Source of the DNA: JAGOUY01 sp964562155
GTDB lineage: Bacteria > Patescibacteriota > Patescibacteriia > 2-12-FULL-60-25
Assembly: GCA_964562155.1 (NCBI GenBank)
Contig: CAZLRU010000023.1
Location: 1 to 19,100, forward strand
Length of the DNA stretch: 19,100 nt
Direction: 5' to 3'
Positions 14,469 through 19,100 of this stretch are shown one piece after another. The notes beneath the pieces were generated by a model, which was not told where the DNA came from, did no database searches, and saw nothing but the letters and a program-made list of their open reading frames with translations. Position numbers and translations under genes: made by a program. Positions within the stretch are counted from its first letter, which is position 1; each line of letters starts with the position of its first letter.

Positions 14469-14864
14469 CTATTGAGCAAGTGGAGCCATGCGCACGCGAA
14501 TCGAAGCAGGTACATACAAGCTCAGCACCACATGGCGGTGAACCTTGGTAGTAGGGGACGCCTCATCAGCCTCTTCGCGTACCACCTGAACCGTATCCTT
14601 GGCACGAACGACCGTAAAATAATCGTAAGCACCCGCATGATAAAAAGGAATGGTACCAACAACCGTACCACGGCTTACCTCAGCGATACCCGAGAAGGAG
14701 GGGAGAGCGGGCACTTGTTCAGCCACATACACCTTGGTCAGCGTCCAGCCATCAACACTGATCACAAATCCGTTTGGCTGCAGATCCTGACCGCCGGAAA
14801 AACTTCGAGTCACATTCACGACCAACGTTTTCTTAGAGACAGCCCGTGCTGCAAACACACTCAT
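14469..14864 (-). CDS. Hypothetical 131-residue beta-rich protein
   Basis: I do not recognise this protein. The composition looks genuine: alternating hydrophobic residues of beta-type (TLVVNVTRSFSGG, GFVISVDGWTLTKVYVAE, VSRGTVVGTIPFYHAG, YDYFTVVRAKDTVQVV, HRHVVLSLYVPASIRVRM). No signal peptide or membrane helix, and no cysteine. It faces the ABC gene across a shared hairpin, ends in TAG like its minus-strand neighbours, and lies behind a good promoter flanked by repeated CATGCGTC motifs, so it may be individually regulated. A 152-codon frame on the opposite strand is more likely its shadow, because its predicted protein is low in hydrophobic pattern. Confidence 0.55.
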   Translation of the reverse strand: MSVFAARAVSKKTLVVNVTRSFSGGQDLQPNGFVISVDGWTLTKVYVAEQVPALPSFSGIAEVSRGTVVGTIPFYHAGAYDYFTVVRAKDTVQVVREEADEASPTTKVHRHVVLSLYVPASIRVRMAPLAQ

Positions 14865-14937
14865 GCCAACAACAAGATATTTTTTTGTCTAACCGAGAGG
14901 GAAGGAGAGGGATCATTAAACCATAAATAAGGATATA

Positions 14938-15019
14938 CATGCGTCGCACATTATATCTTATAAGACGCATGATGCTAAAAAGGGCGCTTTTACAGGCTTT
15001 CTAACATCATGCGTCTTAT
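14938..15019. repeat. Three copies of CATGCGTC, two forming a 15-bp perfect inverted repeat
   Basis: Copies are at 14938-14945 (direct), 14964-14971 (inverted) and 15008-15015 (direct). Copies two and three extend to a perfect 15-bp inverted repeat (14960-14974 and 15005-15019, loop 30 bases). Copies one and two form an 8-bp inverted repeat that brackets the -10 of the minus-strand promoter. The pattern resembles operators for a dimeric regulator, or two mutually exclusive hairpins. Confidence 0.7.
14950..14978 (-). promoter_or_regulatory. Minus-strand promoter for the hypothetical gene ending at 14469
   Basis: On the minus strand TTAGCA (14978-14973), a 17-bp spacer and a perfect TATAAT (14955-14950). 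The predicted start is near 14943, about 79 bases before the ATG at 14864. One CATGCGTC copy lies in the spacer and another at the start site. Confidence 0.65.
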
Positions 15020-15093
15020 TAAGGCTTATTTACCAGCTTATTTGATGGATTGTAAATTAAGTCTTTGTTACCTACCCAATATTAGGCCCAAAT

Positions 15094-15933
15094 CTATTTA
15101 ACGTAGACTTTATTAGGAATCCTCACATCTACGTATTCTTTGATCTGCAGGTTCTTGGGCTTCTGTTGCTGGAAGGCTTTAAACGCCTCTATTTGCATTT
15201 CAAGGGTATCAGTATACCCATCAAACCAAGCCTCGTAGCCCTGTGCCGTTTTAACGACCAGCTTGGTGCTTGAGGCGTCCTGTGGAGGCTGGATTTCAAG
15301 GTAGCTAAGGCCCTGTTTTTGTAACTGAAAGGCAGCCGCCAACCAACGACCTATTTGAGGATCTATGACTCCTGCCGTCGACGATGACACCTGCAAGCGC
15401 GGGTAAGAAAAAATAGGCGGATCGGTAAAAGCAGACGGACGCTTACGCGCAAGCCGATCAAAAATTTCTTTTTGCTCTTGTAGGGTCGGTTCAGACAAAA
15501 TGAATCCACGACCATCCATCCAAAAATCTTGCGTAGACGTGTGTAGAACAAAACGACGTACACGCGCCTGAATCATGAGTCGTAAAATATTAAAACCCCT
15601 TTTATCCACCGTCACATGTTCAGCCGATAAACGCTCCGTGAGCAACGATTCGATTTGCTCCGGTTGAAGAAAAAAACTATGTCGTGCCGGTTGCCAAAAC
15701 GGACGCGGTCGCCCATCTAAAACCTCATACACCTCCCTCTTTACCTCAACGGGGTCTATTCCCTTCCCTGCCACCTCTATCCCCTTCACTTGAAACAAAT
15801 CACTGATAAAAAAAAGGTAAAGCCACCCAATAACAGACACGATCCCTAAAAAAATAAAAAACGCCAGACGCATCGCTCCTCTATCTTGCGTTGTCTCACG
15901 GCGAGTAAATCTGTTTTGCGGCTCAAGCAGCAT
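15094..15933 (-). CDS. FtsQ/DivIB-like cell-division protein
   Basis: A 279-residue bitopic protein from the ATG at 15933. A short basic N-terminus (QNRFTRRETTQDRG) precedes one membrane helix (LAFFIFLGIVSVIGWLYLFFI), then a POTRA-like start, FQVKGIEVAGKGIDPVEVKREV, a long extracytoplasmic domain (WMDGRGFILSE is the usual FtsQ 'D-x-x-G' strand), and the family-like C-terminus EYVDVRIPNKVYVK. FtsQ links early and late divisome proteins. The gene lies outside a dcw cluster and next to a kinase gene, which is unusual. Overall identity to FtsQ is low, so another POTRA protein is possible. A leaderless promoter supports this start. Confidence 0.7.
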   Translation of the reverse strand: MLLEPQNRFTRRETTQDRGAMRLAFFIFLGIVSVIGWLYLFFISDLFQVKGIEVAGKGIDPVEVKREVYEVLDGRPRPFWQPARHSFFLQPEQIESLLTERLSAEHVTVDKRGFNILRLMIQARVRRFVLHTSTQDFWMDGRGFILSEPTLQEQKEIFDRLARKRPSAFTDPPIFSYPRLQVSSSTAGVIDPQIGRWLAAAFQLQKQGLSYLEIQPPQDASSTKLVVKTAQGYEAWFDGYTDTLEMQIEAFKAFQQQKPKNLQIKEYVDVRIPNKVYVK

Positions 15934-15939
15934 GCAAGG

Positions 15940-15968
15940 AGTATACAATCTCGAGCCCTTCTTTTCTA
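15940..15968 (-). promoter_or_regulatory. Promoter of the FtsQ-like gene
   Basis: On the minus strand TAGAAA (15968-15963), a 17-bp spacer and TATACT (15945-15940). The -10 is only six bases from the ATG at 15933, so transcription would begin at about the A of the start codon. The -35 overlaps the stop codon of the upstream gene. Confidence 0.5.
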
Positions 15969-16991
15969 GTTCTTAGAAAAAGACTGCTGTAGTCGATGCT
16001 CAATAAACGCCTTATACAATTGAGCCTCCAATAAACGTGCCGGATCCTTTTCCGCCAAGATAAATAGATAAGGGCACTTAATTAATGCCGAATAGAGCTG
16101 ATAGAACCCCCGCACCGACGGCTCAAGAAGATGAGATGGTCCATAGTAGTCCTGCGCCCCCTGAATAAACGCGTCTGCCAAAGCCAAATTTCCAAACACC
16201 TCTATATCAGTTGCCATGCGATACACCGAATAACTCCGCTCGACGCGTCGCCACTCCTTCTTAGGTGGATAGACATCAATAAAAAAGACTTGACCATCCT
16301 CATAAAAAATATTATCCGAATGGTTATCCATCCCAATCACAAAATCATCAACCGATAAAGAAGAAAAGTATGTCTCACGTTCCCGAATAAATGTCCGTAA
16401 AACAACCATGGCCGCATCCGTAAGAGCGCGAGGAAACACGGGGTCGGCCAACCAACACCAGGTCTCGACATCACGCATTAATACAGCCAACTGCTCAAGG
16501 ATCGGGAGAGAATCAGTGGGCCGTTCAGGAAAAGAGTCGATCGCCTTGGCTGATTGATATCCAAGAGCGACTGCGTCTTCTACCCTTAACGATCCTTGTA
16601 GCAGCTGACGCGTCACATTAGCCGCCGTATCAATGCGGCGCATTTGAATGACCCGATCAAACGATCCATCAATCTCAGGCGTTAATCTCACCACCCCATC
16701 TTCTACACGAACACCTAAGAGAGCTTGGTGAACGGAAGGGCTGAAATGCCGGTTCCAGGCAAAATCAGCTTCATAAAAAGCGGAACGGGTAACCGGATCG
16801 GCTAAATCAGTAAAATCTTGATTAAACGCCTGATTATCTTTTCGATAAATTTTATAAACCGTGGAAGGAAACAAAAAAACATCCGAAATAAAGGTTCGTA
16901 TATGCTGAGGGTTGCAGGCAGGCTCTTTTAGACCCTCCACCTTCCCCTCTTGAAAAGCCCGTAGAATCAACGCATCAATCGTAGACAACAT
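15966..16991 (-). CDS. COG2187-like aminoglycoside-phosphotransferase-fold kinase
   Basis: A 341-residue protein. STVYKIYRK (about 43-51) and DFTDLADPVTRSAFYEADFAWNRHFSPSVH resemble the N-lobe of COG2187 proteins (their VYKLKK and the following DFSTLEKR...N region), with K46 as candidate ATP-binding lysine. The catalytic loop is GMDNHSDNIFYEDG, with N and D in the usual HxDxxxxN neighbourhood (here D-N-H-S-D-N), followed by VFFIDVYPP, the metal-binding D of the DFG-like strand. It should phosphorylate a small molecule or a protein. The usual HGD is altered, so activity is uncertain. It lies directly upstream of the FtsQ-like gene on the same strand with a 32-base gap. Confidence 0.6.
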   Translation of the reverse strand: MLSTIDALILRAFQEGKVEGLKEPACNPQHIRTFISDVFLFPSTVYKIYRKDNQAFNQDFTDLADPVTRSAFYEADFAWNRHFSPSVHQALLGVRVEDGVVRLTPEIDGSFDRVIQMRRIDTAANVTRQLLQGSLRVEDAVALGYQSAKAIDSFPERPTDSLPILEQLAVLMRDVETWCWLADPVFPRALTDAAMVVLRTFIRERETYFSSLSVDDFVIGMDNHSDNIFYEDGQVFFIDVYPPKKEWRRVERSYSVYRMATDIEVFGNLALADAFIQGAQDYYGPSHLLEPSVRGFYQLYSALIKCPYLFILAEKDPARLLEAQLYKAFIEHRLQQSFSKN

Positions 16992-17034
16992 AAAGAAAGA
17001 GTACTAAACCAAGCAAAAACCAACAAGCAAGCGC

Positions 17035-17063
17035 TTGACGCTATTGCGTAGGTTGGATATTCT
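17035..17063 (+). promoter_or_regulatory. Promoter of tRNA-Leu
   Basis: TTGACG (17035-17040), a 17-bp spacer and TATTCT (17058-17063). The predicted start, about 17070, is 12 bases before the mature tRNA. Confidence 0.75.
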
Positions 17064-17081
17064 GTCGCTACTCAGACACGT

Positions 17082-17168
17082 GCCGGGATGGCGGAATTGG
17101 TAGACGCACAGGACTCAAAATCCTGCGATCGCAAGGTCATGAGAGTTCGATTCTCTCTCCCGGCACCA
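17082..17168 (+). tRNA. tRNA-Leu (anticodon CAA)
   Basis: An 87-base class II tRNA. Acceptor GCCGGGA pairs with TCCCGGC; anticodon stem CAGGA/TCCTG with loop CTCAAAA gives anticodon CAA (17116-17118), reading UUG. The variable arm has a 4-bp stem with GCAA loop (17127-17138). The T-arm is GAGAG-TTCGATT-CTCTC, discriminator A, and the CCA end is encoded. Confidence 0.97.
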
Positions 17169-17187
17169 TCGAGTTCAGCTCGACCAG

Positions 17188-17220
17188 ATAAAAACAGCGC
17201 TTAATAAGCGCTGTTTTTAT
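17188..17220. terminator. Bidirectional terminator between tRNA-Leu and the secreted-protein gene
   Basis: A perfect 16-bp inverted repeat around one A: AAAAACAGCGCTT pairs with AAGCGCTGTTTTT. T-runs on both strands make it a terminator in both directions. Confidence 0.9.
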
Positions 17221-17255
17221 TGATACTATTTTACAAGCAGATCTTGCGACACCTG

Positions 17256-18392
17256 CTACTCGGCTACGGAAGGACTGCTCATGGCTTCAAACTTCTGTTT
17301 TGCTAGCTGAACCAATGAATCAAGCGTGACAAATCCTGTAGGCGCAACCAACGAACGATCCGCAACAAGTTTCATGGAAGAAACCAAATTGAACCCAAAC
17401 GTATTGTAACCCACAAGGCGCTTAGCTAAACGACGACCAACATACTGCTCCGAGTAACTTGGCTGCGTAAACGTTCCAGCAGATTCAACCCGCTCTATCA
17501 TGCCCGTTTGCTCATTCAGCACCGCAATCATCCGAATCTTGGCAACATGTGCACGAACAAGAGCAAGCGTGGTCCGCAACTCCTTCATTTGAGCGGTGTA
17601 TTGCGTATTGTAGGCAGAGCGGCTCGATGTTTTTAAGCCAGCCAAGTCCTTCTCAATTTGTTTACGTAAAACCGCTTCAAGCTCCGTCCAAAAACGTGGA
17701 TTAACTTGAAATTGCACGCGAGAATACATGACACCATTACGATTTGTCCGTGACTCTAAGCGTACCACCCGCAAGACACCGGGCTTCTGAACTAGCGGCA
17801 AGAATTGACGCGTGAAATTTTCTTGAGCTTCGGTGGTAAGCTCAATATTCGCTCCGACAGGCAAGGCATCACTCAACGACTGCTCTACGTGATCAAGATC
17901 GATTTGCAACCAACGACCAACAATCTGATCAAGGTTTAACCCAGGAATTTCTGCTTGAGCAATAAGCGTGCGCATATCATCCGAAAGAGATGCGAGACGC
18001 ACATAGTACACGTTGCCAATCTTCTTCATCTCAAAAGCCATCGGGTCCTTCCAACGATTCGTCGTACCAAAAAGACCCAACACCTCCGCTCCGATCAACT
18101 CAACCGATTCCACACGAAAGCGCTGTTCACTGTCCGCTAAGAGAGAAGTGCGGGGCAAGACCTCACTAGTGGCTACCACATGCACCTTCAAACCACCCCC
18201 ATGCTCTCCACGTGCCACCGGTCGATAATTATAAGTAAAATTGACATCCATGGTTGTTGCGAGAGGCTGACTCTGAGCAACAGACAGAGTCACGGCACGA
18301 TCCAATAACTGCTGAGAGGTGGCCGCAAAGGACAATTGAGGGGCAAATAAGGCCGTAACAGCCAAGCCCGTAACAAATCGTTTAAAAAACAT
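17256..18392 (-). CDS. Secreted hypothetical protein with signal peptide
   Basis: A 378-residue protein. The first 23 residues are a Sec signal peptide (MFFKRF, a hydrophobic core VTGLAVTALFAP, and SFA before the likely cut). No lipobox cysteine and no later membrane helix, so it is probably released or loosely bound outside. The mature part alternates beta-like stretches (LKVHVVATSEVL, NVYYVRLASL, GVLRVVRLESRTNRNGVMYSRVQFQV) with a helical region (about 235-290). The layout is reminiscent of LolA/LppX-type substrate-carrier proteins, but I see no diagnostic motif, so no function is claimed. It ends at the shared terminator with tRNA-Leu; the initiator tRNA diverges from its 5' end. Confidence 0.8.
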   Translation of the reverse strand: MFFKRFVTGLAVTALFAPQLSFAATSQQLLDRAVTLSVAQSQPLATTMDVNFTYNYRPVARGEHGGGLKVHVVATSEVLPRTSLLADSEQRFRVESVELIGAEVLGLFGTTNRWKDPMAFEMKKIGNVYYVRLASLSDDMRTLIAQAEIPGLNLDQIVGRWLQIDLDHVEQSLSDALPVGANIELTTEAQENFTRQFLPLVQKPGVLRVVRLESRTNRNGVMYSRVQFQVNPRFWTELEAVLRKQIEKDLAGLKTSSRSAYNTQYTAQMKELRTTLALVRAHVAKIRMIAVLNEQTGMIERVESAGTFTQPSYSEQYVGRRLAKRLVGYNTFGFNLVSSMKLVADRSLVAPTGFVTLDSLVQLAKQKFEAMSSPSVAE

Positions 18393-18412
18393 AGTGAAAA
18401 CACTTTAGCAGC

Positions 18413-18441
18413 TTGACGTTGAGAAGAAAAGCACGTATCCT
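18413..18441 (+). promoter_or_regulatory. Promoter of the initiator tRNA
   Basis: TTGACG (18413-18418), a 17-bp spacer and TATCCT (18436-18441), the same -10 hexamer as the typA promoter. The predicted start is near 18448, about 11 bases before the tRNA. Confidence 0.75.
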
Positions 18442-18458
18442 CATGGGAGAGAAATCAT

Positions 18459-18533
18459 CGCGGGGTAGAGCAGCGGCAGCTCGCCAGGCCCATAACCTGG
18501 AGGTCGCCGGTTCAAATCCGGCCCCCGCAACCA
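18459..18533 (+). tRNA. Initiator tRNA-fMet (CAT) with C33
   Basis: A 75-base tRNA. The initiator hallmark, an unpaired C1-A72, is present (CGCGGGG against CCCCGCA), as is A11-U24 in the D stem. Anticodon stem CCAGG/CCTGG has loop CCCATAA, anticodon CAT (18491-18493). Two oddities: position 33 is C where nearly all bacterial tRNAs have U, and the first of the three initiator G-C pairs (29-41) is A-U. The D loop is short (7 bases). CCA is encoded. Confidence 0.95.
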
Positions 18534-18535
18534 AG

Positions 18536-18565
18536 AAAAACACATCGTGGACGCGATGTGTTTTT
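18536..18565 (+). terminator. Terminator of the initiator tRNA
   Basis: AAAAACACATCG pairs perfectly with CGATGTGTTTTT around a 6-base loop; the right arm ends in five T. It begins 2 bases after the CCA end. Confidence 0.9.
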
Positions 18566-19100
18566 GTATATTCAAAAAAGAATATTCATTCAATAGACGA
18601 TAAAAATAGAAAAGCCCCTCGGATCAAGGATCGTTGGGGAATATGAAGGAAGAGAAATATTCGGTCAGGTGCCGTTGGGATCTGCTGCGGCGCAGATCGC
18701 GTTCATCTGGTCAGCTCCGGGCCCGATGTCGGGCGGCCGAGGCATCTCGCGCTGCACGACGCGCGCGCTCTGCAGCGGCCCGCTCTTGCGAGGACGCGGG
18801 AGCATCTCGCTGTAGGGCAAAAAGGAACGTGCACGCAAAGGGTCTCCGCCGGTACGGTTATTGACGTCGGCCACGATGGCATCCTCCTGGCGATGAAGCC
18901 GCACGAGCTGGTCACTCGTTCATCCAACGCATCGCCAACGTTGAAATTTAAAATAGCCTAAAACAACAAACGAGAACCGTCAATTGCCTTAGGCGTGCTA
19001 TTACACGGCTCCCGATGAAGAGATCGTATTCGTTACCGTGCCCTTTGGACACTCATATCACCACACCCTGACCATTAAAAACGCCAACACGATGAGCTGC
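18566..19100. other. Mostly gene-poor stretch with a GC-rich block
   Basis: 18566-18660 is AT-rich without a gene; it has only a small ATATTC/GAATAT hairpin (18568-18585). 18660-18930 is very GC-rich (one line, 18721-18780, is 78% GC by hand count) and holds the possible minus-strand gene listed separately. 18930-19100 is of ordinary composition. On the plus strand a frame is open from 18993 (after a TAG) to the window end and translates to a plausible beta-type stretch (EEIVFVTVPFGHSYHHTLT), but no ATG comes before it, so it is only a possible gene fragment. Confidence 0.5.
18665..18874 (-). CDS. Small GC-rich foreign-looking protein, possible GTG start
   Basis: A 69-residue frame beginning at a GTG (18874) with AGGAGG eight bases upstream, which is a textbook ribosome site. 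The peptide starts MADVNNRTGGDPLRARSFLP and is rich in Arg, Pro and Ala; third codon positions are about 80% G or C. It ends in TGA, unlike the native-looking genes. The GGDPLRARSFLPY stretch recalls the end of some phage tail-assembly chaperones, which often read DFLP(Y/F), but this is a weak likeness. It may be a cassette, a phage remnant, or an assembly chimera with a high-GC organism. Confidence 0.35.
   Translation of the reverse strand: MADVNNRTGGDPLRARSFLPYSEMLPRPRKSGPLQSARVVQREMPRPPDIGPGADQMNAICAAADPNGT

Noticed and set aside
14472..14930. A 152-codon plus-strand frame opposite the hypothetical gene at 14469-14864
   Set aside because: Its predicted protein is rich in Asn, His, Arg and Ser without a hydrophobic pattern, while the minus-strand product looks protein-like, has a good promoter and ends in a terminator.
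14960..15019. The 15-bp inverted repeat as a transcription terminator of the FtsQ-like gene
   Set aside because: Neither strand has a T-run after the stem, and the loop is 30 bases; an operator role fits better because the arms overlap a promoter.
18459..18565. Integration of a mobile element at the initiator tRNA 3' end
   Set aside because: No duplicate of the tRNA 3' end, integrase gene or recognisable att repeat is visible within the window; kept only as a test for the GC-rich island.
18634..18864. Plus-strand Arg/Ala-rich frame in the GC-rich block
   Set aside because: Low-complexity composition expected by chance in very GC-rich DNA, no ribosome site; the minus-strand frame has a better codon pattern and a Shine-Dalgarno site.
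1..19100. CRISPR arrays, insertion sequences, transposases or rRNA genes
   Set aside because: I saw no regularly spaced direct repeats, transposase-like proteins, or rRNA sequence in the window.

Overview
The window looks like a piece of a small-genome, uncultivated bacterium of the Candidate Phyla Radiation (Patescibacteria) type. This is inferred from gene style only: tightly packed short operons, few Shine-Dalgarno sites, several promoters lying so close to the start codon that the mRNAs would be leaderless or nearly so, and TAA/TAG but never TGA as stop in the sixteen native-looking genes. No 16S gene or other decisive marker is present. A run of 100 N (6162-6261) is a scaffold gap, so the right-hand and left-hand parts were joined by scaffolding.

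Layout. 1-3092: the end of an EamA-type transporter, a membrane-anchored clan-A glycoside hydrolase-like protein, and a convergent GT-C-type membrane glycosyltransferase. 3153-5025: the translation GTPase TypA/BipA with its own promoter and terminator. 5087-5659: a GC-rich, TGA-ended orphan membrane protein with a clear Shine-Dalgarno site, probably foreign. 5709-6161: a DEDDy-type 3'-5' exonuclease cut off by the gap. 6273-10362: the ribonucleotide reductase operon. 10377-12584: an acidic protein diverging from rmuC, a DUF218 protein and a 28-residue membrane peptide. 12657-14447: an ABC exporter. 14469-16991 (minus strand): a hypothetical protein behind an operator-like motif array, an FtsQ-like division protein, and a COG2187-like kinase. 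17035-18565: tRNA-Leu(CAA), a secreted hypothetical protein on the minus strand, and the initiator tRNA, with strong promoters and terminators. 18566-19100: a second very GC-rich block of foreign look, then AT-richer sequence.

The main discovery candidate is the ribonucleotide reductase operon. Its first gene encodes an ATP-cone joined by a Pro/Thr-rich linker to the C-terminal domain typical of class II (B12-dependent) NrdJ, with the whole catalytic barrel absent. It is followed by a class I NrdB with all metal ligands and the radical tyrosine, and by a NrdA with a complete active site that lacks the usual N-terminal ATP-cone. The allosteric cone thus seems to have been moved to a separate protein that could act in trans. 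Two NrdR-like boxes 32 bp apart sit on an extended -10 promoter in front of the operon, which supports the three genes being one regulated unit.
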